Positions 1 to 12,524 of a stretch of DNA of 64,000 nt are shown here, piece after piece. The notes under the pieces were generated by a model, which saw only the letters and a program-made list of their open reading frames with translations, was not told where the DNA came from and made no database searches. Origin of the DNA: Caprimulgus europaeus (taxonomy: Eukaryota > Chordata > Aves > Caprimulgiformes > Caprimulgidae); contig OU015544.1 in the NCBI GenBank assembly GCA_907165065.1, positions 3,235,501 through 3,299,500 of the forward strand, read 5' to 3'. Each line of letters opens with the position of its first letter. Positions within the stretch are counted from its first letter, which is position 1. Made by a program: the position numbers and the translations under genes.

Positions 1-1027
1 CAACAGCTCATAAGAGTCCGTGTTATTTTCTGTAAAGACATTGTTGTGCTAGTGCCAGACAACAGATCTGCTGCACAACAGAGCATGCGAGTGCTACCTG
101 TAACAGAATCTGATGTCTAGAAAGCAGGGTGATAGTCAGCTTAAAATAAGACCTCAAATATTATTTCTGCTGGGCTTAAATAAATGCTTGGAGGTTGTCA
201 GAAATGGCTAACCTAAGACCTGATAAAACAGTTCTCAAATAAACAATTCCAATGACAGCGGAGAGAATGCACATAGTAAAATAAGTAGGATTCGGGGTTA
301 TTTTGGGGGGCTTCCAGTTACCAACACAAGCACTAGGATGGTTGCTACTCCTGGCTTTTTCAGTTGCCAATTTGACTCATGTTTGCCTTTTGGCACTCTA
401 AACTCTTTGAAGCACAGTACACTAAGAAATAGCTATGTATTTCAGCATTAGTCAGGGATGTTAGGACTGCTACATGCAAATTTTCTAACCAGAAGAAAAG
501 CCCATTTTATCCAGAGTGTAAATAACGCCCAGGGAAAGTGCTTTCATAAATCATTATTCCTGCTGCAAAAGGGACCACACAGCTTACAAGCAAAGTCCTC
601 TCTGCAGGGTCATAAACATCACTGCAAGTGCCACGTAACCCTGAACCCTGCCCTAGCTGAGCCATTTGGAGATCACTCAGCGATACCAACACATCAGTAC
701 TGGCACTGCAGTCAGAGGTACAGCATCTCCTGCCTTAAGGATCCCTACACATTGTCCCACTCCTTCAAACTGGAACATTCAACTCAATTTTCTTCCACTG
801 ACACCTGACTGTATTTACACTTATGTCATTTAGAAGGCCTGGGTACACAGCTAGGAGTGAGGTATATTCCAGTAGCCACCTTTCAAGTACAAAAATAAAT
901 ATGTTTTCTGAAAGAAGAATTTTAAAGTTGTGAATCATCAGGGAAAGCGAGATGTCAGAATGACCTACTGAATCAGAGCATGGGTTTCCCCAGAATGCTT
1001 AGTAGAAGTTAAAGAAATTATCTTTAC
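1..1027 (-). other. VMP1: VMP1 intron 3 (partial)
   Basis: This is the sequence downstream of VMP1 exon 3 on the minus strand. I looked for the next VMP1 exon, which encodes the first membrane segments, and did not find it, so it must lie beyond the left edge. Open frames here have no resemblance to VMP1 and no paired splice sites that I could support. Confidence 0.7.
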
Positions 1028-1163
1028 TTTATGGTCCATTCCTTCAAGTTTATTAGAGTTTCCAGGAAAAAATACTGCAAGGTAACAAGCGGTTGTCTCC
1101 ACAGTACAATATTCAACCTCTCTTGTCGCTCCCTTCGCTTCCGTTCACTCAACAAAGAGGAAT
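1028..1163 (-). CDS. VMP1: VMP1 coding exon 3
   Basis: The acceptor is tttgcAG before 1163. The exon starts with AT, completing an Asp codon (G|AT), then reads [16 protein letters not shown] ... [10 protein letters not shown] ... LKEWTIK. It ends on AA|GTAAAG, so the last Lys codon is split. The 136 nt fit the phase left by exon 2 exactly. Confidence 0.92.
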
Positions 1164-3578
1164 CTGCAAATGAAAAGCAACAGAAATGTAAAAGCACAGG
1201 CTGGCAGTTCAGATTCTATCCCACCCAAAAATATACCAACTTTTTTTGTGTGTGTGTGCTTTGTTAGGAAGTTAATGTGAGCTCCCAGTCATCTTTTCTA
1301 CTCATCACAAAGCATTTGCTCTGATGGCATCAGAAATCACATAGCCTTCCTGCAAAGGAACTAAGGTGGCTTTTTTCCCCCTCCATTTAGCTGACAACCA
1401 TTCAAGAATGCAATTGGCCCAGGGTGCAAAAAGCCTGGCCTATCTCTTAGCCTTTATGCAAGGTACCACACTGCTGGTTAAAAATCAGCTAATGTATGAG
1501 GTCAAATGGAACTGTATGACCCACTAGAGAGACCACATTTCACTGTGAACTTTTGAATTTGGTTCTGTTCCAAAGCTATTCTCAGACTTCTCCAATCAAA
1601 CCAGATGGAATTACATGTGCTCTTTGTACACTTCAGTCACTGTGTAAGCGGAGAACAGCATCTCTCCTCCCAGTCAGGATCCTCTGGCTATGGTTAAGCC
1701 TTGCCACGCTCTTCAGCTTCTCCAAAACAAGCCCAGCAGACAGGAAGTGCTCCCATGAAAAGGATCTGCTTTGATGCCACAGCCCTTCGCTGGACTGACA
1801 AACATTTGGTTGCTTTTAGCTGCAGTGATTTGGTTATAATGCAGAACTCAGTGCTACTGTAACACCAGTCACTCTACACTACCATACCAGTACAGAAGAA
1901 AGGTTCTTCTAATAAATGTGTTATTCTGTGCTTACTGTACAGTCCAGGTTCATCAAAACCTCAGCTATTTTTCGGATAAGAATGTCTTGTTCAAAGGTTG
2001 TCAAGCTAATGAGCGGTAATAATTTTTAAACTTTTAAAGAAAATTAATTCTGAAATAAGAGAAAAAAAATAGTATCACAAAACAACAGAAAAAAACAACC
2101 AAAATAACTCTTGTATCCAAACAGACTCCATACTTGTTTAAATATCACTTACCACACAAAGTCAAAACATATGTATTCTGGTTTGTATACATTTAAAGCA
2201 CTGCAATAATAGTCATAAATTTTAAACTTGTGAAAAAAGGTTGCATTTAAATTATTAATCTAATCTGAATCCCCAGCATATTGTAACTCAAGATGTATTA
2301 TTTCAGTCTCATTCCAGTAATTGAAACATGCTGCCTTATCAGATGCTAGTATTTACACAGAAATTGCATACCTCGTTAGTCACAGAGCCCACTTGATTTC
2401 ATATTCATTAGCTGTAATCATCAGTTGCTTTAGATGAACTAACAGAAATCCTCCAATGGCAAATTCTGGATAACAACCACATTCCCTCAGAGTTACAGAA
2501 TGATTTCAGCCTTTAAGTAAAAGGCTTTGATTTGTTCCATATATATATACATACAACTCCTCTTTAAGTCTTGTCTCATTCATGGCATCAAGAATTTTTA
2601 TTATCTATTTTCTTTACTTAATATGTCTAATAAAACTGCTTCAACCTTGTTTTTTATTACTTTGTTTTTAGTAAAGGTCATAAAAGACAATGGTGTAAGA
2701 CTGCATACAACTTGAGAAATCACTTGGTTGCAAAACTTAATTAAATATGGAACTGCCACATTCAAAGCTGACAGAAAACAAAGGAAGATAATTGTAATTT
2801 CTATGCTATACTACACAACACACACAATTCAGTCATATAAGGCTCTTCATTAAACATTCTCAGGTTATTTTTCACGAGTCCTAAACATCAACCCAAGCCT
2901 ATTTCAGACAGACCAGTAGGAAAACAGAGGTAAGGCAGGAGATGAAGCAGTTAACTGTTTTGCTAGTAATTTATCATTGAAACTGATATATGACAGTGAA
3001 GCCAAATGTCAACAGAAAAGCTAGAAACTGGGAGACTAATAACTGGATTTCTCCCAGAGTAAAACAGATTTTTATTACCAAGTACTAGCTGTTCAGTGCC
3101 AAAGGGTGGGGCTGTGCAGCCTCATTTCTACAGCCACGAATTTGCCAACATGGTTTAGTTTTTCAGCTCAGTCCTGTTGCAGCCCCTGTTGGTACCCAGG
3201 TCACCTTTACAGGGCTCACAGGGATATGAACCACAGAACAAGAACTTTGTGGGGAGAAAAGAATACAAGAGAAAACTGAATGGAAATACAGAGCATAAAA
3301 CCATTCTGTGGCTTTACAATACATAAATCCTCTAGACTTCTGATTTAGAGATGACTGAAGTTTCCAAGACTAATTCAGGCATTGAGGCCCTTTGTATTAT
3401 CTGGGCACAAAATACACCAAGGCAAATCCCCTTTGTGCACTGCAGTGGCCACTTCACACACCGAGCTGACCAGCTGAGAACATTCAGTCACTTTCCACCT
3501 ACCTGTAAAGTTTCCATTGTGCTGCTCTTTGATCATTCCTATGCGTCTCTGGTCACAGTCTGTTCCATTCTCTGCCAT
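1028..3578 (-). CDS. VMP1: VMP1, vacuole membrane protein 1 (5' coding part, gene runs off the left edge)
   Basis: VMP1 is a multi-pass ER membrane protein with lipid scramblase activity, needed for autophagosome formation, ER-organelle contacts and lipoprotein release (family knowledge). The coding parts are join(1028..1163, 3503..3578) on the complement. They give about 70 residues: [15 protein letters not shown]..., a very basic stretch ([12 protein letters not shown]), then NIVLWRQPL and LKEWTIK, matching the cytosolic N-terminus of vertebrate VMP1. The membrane segments and the VTT (DedA-like) domain come later and are outside the window. The start was chosen because it opens the family-typical MAENG sequence; a shorter out-of-frame upstream ATG overlaps it. 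Exon 1 is noncoding at about 11.85 kb and shares a CpG island with PTRH2. Recognition is firm; only the 5' end is present. Confidence 0.93.
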
Positions 3579-3604
3579 TTCATAGATCAGTCACGTATGG
3601 GGAT
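3503..3604 (-). CDS. VMP1: VMP1 exon 2 (5' UTR end and first 25 codons)
   Basis: The acceptor is ctgctgttAG at 3605-3606 and the donor ACAG|GTAGGT at 3503/3502. The coding part is 3503..3578, from the ATG at 3578 to ...HNGNFT plus one base of the next codon. The 26 bases 3579..3604 are 5' UTR. Confidence 0.93.
3539..3583 (-). other. upstream ORF overlapping the VMP1 start codon
   Basis: An ATG five bases before the VMP1 ATG (A at 3583) opens a 14-codon frame, [14 protein letters not shown], that ends at TAG 3539-3541 inside the VMP1 coding sequence in another frame. The sequence shows it directly. A translational role is inference. Confidence 0.6.
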
Positions 3605-6600
3605 CTAACAGCAGAAGAAAACCAAGAAACATCATAATGTCCCACTTCTCCATAGTCATAGGATACAGGCAAACATCCAGCATTCCTCCAAATCCAAATC
3701 ACGTTTACCCTGCATTGCACCATTAAATAGGAGCAAGTGATTCAATTCCCACAATGACAAAGATTAAAACATTTCCACCTACATAAATCTAAATTTTCAC
3801 TTAAATGACAAAAATCCCCCCGTTCTAACAACTGAACAAAAGCTTGTTAAACAACCCCTTCTACAAACCAGCCCACTGTCTGGGCTCCAGAAACAGTAGA
3901 GCTTCATACAGACCTCAGTCCAATCCTGAGAGACATGCTTAATATTTTATTCTCATATTAGAAAGTGTCTATTCTGGTACCAAGCTTCCAGGTAGTTAAT
4001 ATGCAAGTAGACCTCAAAAACCTCACAGTCTAAAAAGACAAAAAAATAGCCCTCATTATGGTAACTAAGATACAGAACTGCATCTGATGTTTTGCACAGT
4101 GTAATATCTCTAAATGAGAAAAGGTGAACTCTTCAGTGGAAGAGAGCTCTCTGATGGAAAGCTTTTTTGCCAAGTGTACATTCTGCCTGCTAGTTCAGCC
4201 TCTCTCTAGCAAGATCAGCCTTAAAAAGTGCACAAGAACAGCTGTGGTTTTCCTTATCCAGGAGAGTAAATAGTGCAATAATTGGAACCCAGCATAAATC
4301 ACAATGTTGCAAGAGCTTCTCTCCCCCCAACTTTAAAAACACCAAAACTGAACAGCTGACAATACTTATGCAATCAAACACAAAGAAAGTGGCCACTCAG
4401 ACTCCTCCCTTTGAAAATCCTCTCTTGAATCTTAAAACAGGTTTTGGAATTTTATTTCAGAGAGTCCCACAAAGTTAAAGCATCTTATTTGCATTGCACT
4501 TCTCCCTGTAAGCAAACATGATTTACAGTTTTTGATATGCTGCTTTTGTTGGAAAGAAAAGTAGTGCAATATTAAAATGACAGGTTATATAAAACTGTCT
4601 AGTGGAGGAAATTAAAGTTTTACAGAAAAAATACTGCCCCTTTGATTTATGTTAGGCTTAAGAGTCAAGCAGCAAGTAAACAAGAGGGAGATCGTCCCTT
4701 TGATTTAGACTGTAATAATTTTGTCAATTTTAAAAATAAAATATTAAAAGATTTCAGATACTATATTTGTTTAATATTTCCAGAGTTTCAAAAGTCATTT
4801 TTAGACAGATGTTCTTCTGAAAAGGTACAAGCCTTGTGCATTACTTGTAATACAGATAAAATTGCTAGCTAGAATGCTACTATTACAGGTTTTCACTTAA
4901 AACCCAATAGTTAAAAGCCTCAAGGTCTCAGGAAAGAGTCCTCCCTCCAACATCTCCTCCCTGAAACGAAATGCAGAGAAATAGAAATCTGTCTAGTTAA
5001 ATAAGCCAGTAGAAACTGATCTCTTGCATGTTACAGTTTTGATTCATTGAAACTTGGGCCCCAAGAATACCCAAACCACCGAGAAAATTAACAAAGCAGC
5101 CTTGCCAAAGTTTGCTTCTGACAAATGCTGAAGGGCTCCACAGTCAGTCAAGGACAACAGAGGACTGACCTGCCGCAGCATCATTCTGCAGTCACTTGCA
5201 ATCAAAGGTTTGCTGTGAATTGTTAATCAAACACCAGAGAAACGTGAACCTCCTCCTCTCCTCAGATCAGCTTTATGGCAGCCTGACACTCTGGAAGTCG
5301 GGGGAGTTACACCAGTTCTTAATTGAGGATAACTGGCCAGTTGCTACGGTGACACAAGGATCAAATGTTTAGCCATCTCCTAATTTCATTAGGACAGTAA
5401 GTCCCTGCAGGTGGTGGAGTGTTCTGTTTCTGCTGACTACACTGGCTCCTGGTGCTCTTATTTATATACATATCTAAATATGTATTTATATGCATACATA
5501 TATAAGTTTATATACACAGATACATATGTATATCCATACACAAAGGGGTTATGCACACACACACACACACACACACACAGAGCTCAGATTGCAGAGGGGA
5601 ATATTTAAATTGGGCATCCACAATTAGAAAGCCTGATGTTCAGAGAAAGTTGCTTAGGAAGCAAAAGCCATCAGAGCTGTTCTGCACTCAGCCACACTAA
5701 AAAAAAAACCCAACAAACGTTTGGGTTTAGGGAACTTCAGTCACATTTTGTTGGCTTAAATAAAACAAACATTAAAAAAATAAACAACTTAAGTGGAAAC
5801 CACACGTTCCTCATTTCAAAGTTCAACTTTTTTTCTTGTGCAAATCTAGCCTTCAAAATTGAAGTCTCAATTGATTTAGTCTCTAAACTTAATTACATTT
5901 CAGGAAAGTTAATTTACTGTGATACATGTTTGATGCTAAAATCTACACAGGGCACAACACTCCCTATCCACGAATTAAATTCCACTGCCATCCATTAAAC
6001 ATCTTACCAGCACATAAAAATCATCATTCTCTAGGAATCTCAGGTGTGTTTAGGTACACGTTACAACTTTCACAAGTTCACTTAACAGAGCCAGTTTTAC
6101 CCACCTGCTTGGAAAGGCACTGATCTGGGATTAGCTTTGCATAACACTACCTCAAGTACACAAGTCAATGTTTACAGCAAAGCAGACAAATAATCCCCTT
6201 GCACACTTCTTTAGGGTGAATACTTGTTAAGAAGCTCTTAAAGTTCAACCACTCTGCAGAAAAGCTCTAAAAACTTGTATTTAAGAACACAGTTGACTAG
6301 GAGATTTGATATCTATTACATGGCAAGTCCAAATGGACTGCAAGTCAGAAACTGAATCCTTACTGATTCAGAAAAAAACTCCTTGGTTTACCAAAGTCTA
6401 ATTATACTTAAAGCATCTCAGCATAAGGAACTGGAGGATATGCATCCAGAAAGCTCAGCCCTCTGATCTGTTGCTCTGTTTGATGCCTATTAGAATCACT
6501 AGTCCTGCACTAACATCTCCCCACGGAGATTAATCAAAGTGGGAGACTTACCCAAAATTGAGTTACCCTTCATTAACTGAGTCCACGTTCTCAAGTCTAT

Positions 6601-9600
6601 ACTAAATCCATGATAGCTCACCACAGGAAATTAAATCCCACTTCCTAAGCAGAAGTTCACTTCTTGTGAATGCTGAAAAAGACACAGAGTCCGTGTCTAA
6701 AAATAAATTTGCCTAATATATTGAGCAGTTACCAGCAAACATAAAAATAAACTATTTAAAAGGGTGAGAAAAACAACTTTGAACAGTTTTTGTATCAGAG
6801 TCGCTTAGATCATTTGTTAGAGCTGTGCTCACACAAGAACTTCTTTGTGGGGCTGAACAAATAGCCCACAATACACTATTCAGCTTTAGTGCAATCCATA
6901 TCGTTAAGTATAAAAAGACAATTATTGCTAGTCAAAATGGAAACTGGCCAACAAAAAGGGCTTACAGTAACTGTGACTGGCACTTCACAGCATAAGTGAG
7001 ACAAAGCATACCAAGCTATTAGAGCACAAGAACATAACAAAGTTAGGCACTGCGATCTCTGCGCTCCGTAATCAGAGAACAGGACAGAAGTATCTTCGTT
7101 CTGGAGCTCTGGGGAGGCTGCAGGAGCACCCAAGTGGTGGGGGTGCTTACGTCAAAGGAATCAGTTTAAGACAAGGCACTCGTGTGCTTGCACTCTCACT
7201 TGGAGGAGCAGAATGTGGACCTGTGTTCTGTACTAAGGATTCTTTGAGGACTCCTTTCCAACGTGCTGGAACAACAAGGAAGCTGTTAAACTATTTTAAT
7301 GACCTCACTGCTTTCCCAGACATTGTTTGAATCGCTGATTCTTACCACTTCTTATTTAAGGAGACTCTGGAACCCTGACCCTCATCTCCATCGAAGTCAC
7401 TTGTCACACAGCTGCTGGAACAGGGTTTACAGCTTAGCCCATTGTGCTGATGTTTTCTCCCAGCCACCCCAGCACACAACATTTTCAGCCTTTTGTCATT
7501 TCTTGCATTTTAACCCATATGCTCCAACCCTGTCATTATCCCGCTGCTTCCTTCTCCTCAGCTTTTCTGTTAGCCCTTCCTTCTTCTTTATCTACATCAC
7601 TGTTCTTCAGTTACAATAAAGGGAAGAAAAGATTAAAACCCAGACTTCCACGGGTGGATAAGTAATTGCACTAAACCAGAGAGCGTTACACATCTGTAAT
7701 AAGGTTTTGTTTCAGTCATCAAATGCTCTACATAGGCAACAATTTACACAGGAGAATAAGTTAACAGTTTCTTGGCAAAGTAATGGTTTGGAGAACACTC
7801 TCTCTCAAAAGTCAAAGGCTGCCTGGCACATAAACACATTTAGGTAAGGGATGAGATCAGTCCTGAAGTGAAACATTACATACCCTTCCAGCTCCGTACA
7901 ACTATGTCACTCTTCACTACTTCTTCTGTCTTTGCAGCCAGTGGAACAGACAATTACGTCCTCAGCTCTGTAGACATTCAAGACCAAAGCAACTGTTCTT
8001 CCAAACCTTCTGTCCCTACAGAGTAAGACAATATTGTTCATCATGTGATACAAAACTGACACAGTCCCCAAGCTGAAGGTTAATAACTTTCCTAAAGACT
8101 ACAGAACACAGAAAAAGTAACTGCTTGATTTTTTCCAGTCCTTTAACACTCATGGGAAGCATTCAATTAAAATAAATTAGGACACATCTGAAAGACGTTC
8201 AAAATCTCCATAGATTTGCCTATAACGAGTTACTTTTATATGAGTGCATTTATTTCCATACTAAAAATGTTTTTCTAACTAAAATAGTTTAATCCCTCAA
8301 AGGAAAAGTAATTCAGTTAAAGACCACAGGTTTCCATTTGTGGGTTATGCCTCTGTGCACCAGACCTATTTTCCAATTCCTAGCCAAATACCATTTCAAA
8401 AAAGTCATTTTACAATTTAGAGTTAAAATTCCCATTTTTCCAAAAAGACTGCAGGACACTCTTTAGGAAAGAATGATTTAATATTGTTGTAACATGAGTT
8501 TCAGGGATGCCACGCATTTTCTTTTGAGGTTACCAGAAGTTCTGTCCCTACCATTAAGACCACATATATTAAACTTCTCTTTGGTGGATTTTCTCAGGTG
8601 AAACATGAATATTGATGGTTGTTTGTGTAGATCCAGCAGTAGAATCAGGCACTATAATAATACAGCAGCGTCAGTACACAATATATAGATTAAAAGGCAT
8701 GGAAAATGGTAGGAAAGACAAAATTAATGTTGTTTGGGTCTTTGCAGTGATCTCTTGTTGAGACTTTGGAAAAAAAAAAAAAAAGAGATCTAAATAAAGA
8801 AAGGAAATTGAAATAACTGGGAATGTGAACATTATCAGCATCTCATGCTACAATGCACATCACTGACCAGCTTTGAGCTCTTTACATGGGCAGGAGGCAG
8901 CAAGTCTGGGGTGCAGATCATCTCTTTTACAGAAAAAAGACCATAACTTAGTATTCAGGTGACTAAACAGACACAGAATCTTTGACATCCACAGCTCCAG
9001 AGGGCTCTGCACAAATCCATGCACATACTATCTGCCAAGGTGTTTGTCTGACAGCCCTCAGACTGTTCTGCCTACAGAAGGCGGCAGTCCAGCTCTCTGC
9101 TCTCAGCCTCCCTACGCTTCCAAAGGGCACACAGGAAAGAAAGGTCACAGGAATTGTCACAAGATGTAAACACACCCTGCACAAAAAGGCCTGCTAGAAT
9201 CTGACTAGGGAAGAATGAAGAGTTAGGAAAATAAGGAGTATAAATGCAGCCTTAAGAATTACCACCTCCAACTCCTCCAGAGCTGGTGGACAGTGCAGGT
9301 TTGGTGGGAACTTTGCTATTATCCCATCATGTAAGTGCTGGGAGAACACTTTCCCCACAAGAAGATGTGTGAACCTGCCCAGCCATGCTATCCATAGTGC
9401 TTCTACTGTAAGAGGAGGTCCAGCAGAGATGAGAGGGAATGAACAGAAGTACTAACAAACCCTATAGAGAAAAGCAGCCGAAACACGTTCCTCAGATGAC
9501 AACTTCTGCTTTTCCTAGAGGTCAACAGTCTCTAACTGCAACCATTTCAGGTTACACTACGGCTGCCTTGGCTGCTCAATGCAAATTCACTGCCCACATA

Positions 9601-11843
9601 CAAGGGGAATCAGAGAGGTTAATTCTGAGCCTTGTATGAGAGAATAAAATTATTTTGACAAGTCTGAAATACCCTGAACTGCCTGCCTCACTAATAACAA
9701 CACCTTACTGTCTCCTGGGTCCACCTGGTCAGTGCAGCACCAAAACCAGCAAGGTGCTGCCCCAGGACGATGGGCTCAGCCTGCCAGAGGAATACAAAAA
9801 GCTTCGTGTTGCAACAGCTTCAAGGTTGTGCTCTTTGTTCTCATGGAAGGGCAAAGTCCATCCAACTCACACTTCTCCACAAGTAACAGAAGTTAAAGTT
9901 CTAACCTTCAGATATGTTTCCCATCATCTTTACACCAAAAAAATGGCCTTCTCTTCTTCTACAACAGCAGCAATAGTTGGGTGTTTTGTTTGTAAAAACA
10001 AAGCTTGTTAAGAAATAAGAGGAGATCTCAAAATATGCACTAATTACACAGAACAGTCTGAGGAAAAGTATTCACAAGGTGTAGTCAGAAACAGTTTTGA
10101 CATTCAAAGGATATTCAAAGACAACCACAGGAGCACAGACAGCTAAGAGGTTTGCTTCCAGTATACTCACCTTCCTCATTGCTACTACCCACTTAAGAGC
10201 TCCTAAGTCTCCTCCTATCCTTTCCCACAGAAATTACCAGTACCATTGATTTCAGCTGTTAAGTAAGACAAGAAGCTTAGCTCAAATTAATAAGTAGTGC
10301 TCACCTCCCATTGCACAAGTGGAAACATGTTTTTTTCAAACTCTTATCTGAAAATACAGGATGAAGCAATCATTACAACTGCCACTTACTGCCAAAAAGG
10401 AGCAAAGGAAAGTCCATCCCATGCTGCAGAAATAACGGATTGAAAGAAAGATTGACTGACCAAATGAAGCCCATTTCTATAGGTAAATTAATGCATTAAG
10501 AAAAGCTTATATATCTGTCATAAGGTAAGATGGTATAAAGTATGAGAACCCCCAGTTGGCCTATCTGGCAGGAACTGGGGTGAAACAACCTTAGAAAAGC
10601 AGAAGTTCTAACAGTAAAACAGTACCAAAAGCCACTGCTCAAACAAAATTCACATGCTCCAGGGCATAAAAGAGCAATACCACACTCCCTCCACCTCAGA
10701 GCGCTCAACCCATATTATCAACATTAACTAAACCAGGATACCCACTTGTTGGTAAGCACACAGCAGAGAAAACAAGGACAGGAGAGAACCCTGAGGGAAT
10801 TTTATACGTGAAGTTCAAAGGGGATAACCTGAATTCACAGAACTTCATAGAAAAACAGCCACTAGCAAACAAACTTATTACCCCTTCGCTCAGGTCACCT
10901 AAATGACTTTTCAAACATCTAAGAGGCAAAACTGGAGCAAAATGGGAACCTTGCTGCTTCATTACTGTCTGTAATCACTAGATGACACTGGCCAGAGAAC
11001 CAAAAAGCAGACAAACACACCCAGGTGCTTGACTTCAGTCAACAGAGCCAAGATGTTAAGAGTCTCCATGGATTTGGGCCTAAATGCCCAAGTGTGTAGC
11101 ACAAGGCCCAGTCTCCAGGCTCAGGGAAGGGCTGTGTGAGGCAGCGGACGCATCTCACACCCCAGCTGGGAACACACAGCGCATTTCTACGGGGGAAGCT
11201 GACCAAGCCCATCGGTGTCCGGCCCGTCACAGCAGGAAGGGTGAATTTCTCCCAGTGTCATCAGTCATCGTCTCCTGGGCCAGAGCTATGCGACTCCGCC
11301 AGCCCGCTGCCGGGGCTTGTCCTGCGTGAGGGGAAACGTCCCGGCAGAGGCAGAGCAGGTCTCCGGCGGGGGATGAACCAGCACCAGCGCTGTCGCCCTG
11401 AACGACGGCGACGCGCGTCCTCCCGCGGCCCGGGGCCGGCTCCCTCCCTCCCCTCCCGCCCCCCACCCGGCCACACATCTGCACAGCATCGCGCGGGCCG
11501 TGGTTGGGTCACGGTGCCCCGGGACGCCGCCGCCACCGCCCCCTCAGAGCCGCCCTGAGGCTGGAGTTCCCGCCTCGCTGCCGCTCGCGCGCGGTCACCA
11601 TGGAGACAGGGGGGGGGGGTTGGAGGCACGCGACCCCAGGGCGGGGTGGCCGTGAGGGGAGCGGCCCCAGGGCCGGCGCTGAGGGGACGGGATGGGGGAA
11701 GCCGGGCAGGTACCGCTGAGGGGACGGCGGCGCCGACCCACGCCCGTTGGGGAAGACCCTGCGGGAGCCAAGCCAAGTTGAACCGAACCGAACCGAGCTG
11801 AGCCCCCGAACACCCCCGGCCCGACCCGCAGCGCCGCACTCAC
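3605..11843 (-). other. VMP1: VMP1 intron 1
   Basis: This is a long first intron of 8.2 kb between noncoding exon 1 and exon 2. I saw no supportable exon, RNA gene or recognisable transposon. It holds a TA-rich stretch followed by a CA repeat at 5461-5579 and scattered A/T-rich runs. The open frames in it have no splice support and no family resemblance. Confidence 0.7.
5461..5579. repeat. TA/ATGT-rich tract followed by a (CA)n microsatellite
   Basis: From 5461 to about 5541 the sequence is alternating TATATA/ATGTAT-like purine-pyrimidine DNA. A dinucleotide CA run of about 13 units follows at 5553-5579. It lies inside VMP1 intron 1. Confidence 0.85.
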
Positions 11844-11925
11844 CACGCTCCGCACCGGTGACTCCCGCTGGGCCCGGGCCAACCCGGAAGTGGAGGCGGA
11901 ACCAACTCCGCCCCTTCCCGCCCAC
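11844..11925 (-). other. VMP1: VMP1 exon 1 (noncoding), 5' limit uncertain
   Basis: A strong donor, GCGTG|GTGAGTGCGG, is read on the minus strand at 11844/11843. It is the only good donor in the island pointing towards exon 2. The right limit is an estimate placed around the ETS site; transcription start mapping would set it. Confidence 0.55.
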
Positions 11926-11959
11926 CGGCTCGCGTAGCTTCCTGCGCGCCGCACTTCCC

Positions 11960-12057
11960 GTCTTCCCCCTCATGAGGGCTGTGGTTCAGCCGCTCCGCCC
12001 CGGTGACGTCATCTCCGGGCGACGGCGGGGCGGCAGCGGCCTGGTGGCGCGCGGCAG
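11960..12057 (+). other. PTRH2: PTRH2 exon 1 (noncoding), 5' limit uncertain
   Basis: The donor GGCAG|GTGAGC at 12057/12058 is strong and faces the acceptor at 12718-12723 that precedes the coding exon. There is no convincing start codon in frame. The left limit is an estimate. Confidence 0.55.
12004..12011. promoter_or_regulatory. full CRE palindrome (TGACGTCA)
   Basis: The perfect eight-base CREB/ATF site sits about 50 bp before the PTRH2 exon 1 donor and about 160 bp from the VMP1 exon 1 donor, inside the shared CpG island. It could serve both directions. Confidence 0.7.
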
Positions 12058-12524
12058 GTGAGCAGGGCCGGGGGAGGGGTGTCCCGGGGCCCAGCCCGGT
12101 TCGGTCTGGTCCGGTTCGGTTCCGCCTCCTCGTCCCTCAGGTTCAGACTGAGCGCTGCAGCCGCTGCCCCCGGGGGTTGCCGGTGCGCGGGCCCGTGGCT
12201 CCGCCCCTCGCTCCCTCCGGGCAGTGACCCGCAACCGGATTTAGAGTATCGGCTTATAAAAACCCGACCATTTTACCAGTTTTCTCCCCATTTTTAGGTG
12301 TAGCTTTCATATAATTTGCAGGTTTTTTTCATAGTTCTGTTTCCGGAGTTGAAGCCCGTTACCGGTGGGTTCTGCACCGTCACGGGTGACGCGTTGGCGG
12401 TTAGAGAGTAGGAGACCCCGCACCGAGGACGGTGCCTCTGAACGGCCTTCCCAGCGCATGAGGACAGAATAGTTTTTTTTTTAACAAATGTGGCCTCCAG
12501 ATACCCGGGTGGACTCTCACAAGC

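Larger units (their letters stand above)
11230..12240. promoter_or_regulatory. CpG-island bidirectional promoter, VMP1 (-) / PTRH2 (+)
   Basis: The stretch is GC-rich and dense in CpG, in contrast to the AT-rich flanks. It contains VMP1 exon 1 (donor at 11844/11843, minus strand) and PTRH2 exon 1 (donor at 12057/12058, plus strand), with less than about 200 bp between their likely transcription starts. It shows ETS-type sites (CCGGAAGT at 11884-11891; cacttcccg near 11951), a palindromic CRE at 12004-12011 and a GC-rich stretch beside it, and no TATA box. An 11-base G run lies at 11609-11619. Exact start sites cannot be read from sequence alone. Confidence 0.8.

Noticed and set aside
176-370. 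Minus-strand open frame of 64 codons considered as VMP1 exon 4
   Set aside because: The translation has no VMP1 resemblance and lacks flanking splice sites in the right phase.
11227-12297. Long open frames up to 192 codons in the VMP1/PTRH2 island
   Set aside because: Same CpG-island effect. The true features here are two noncoding first exons.
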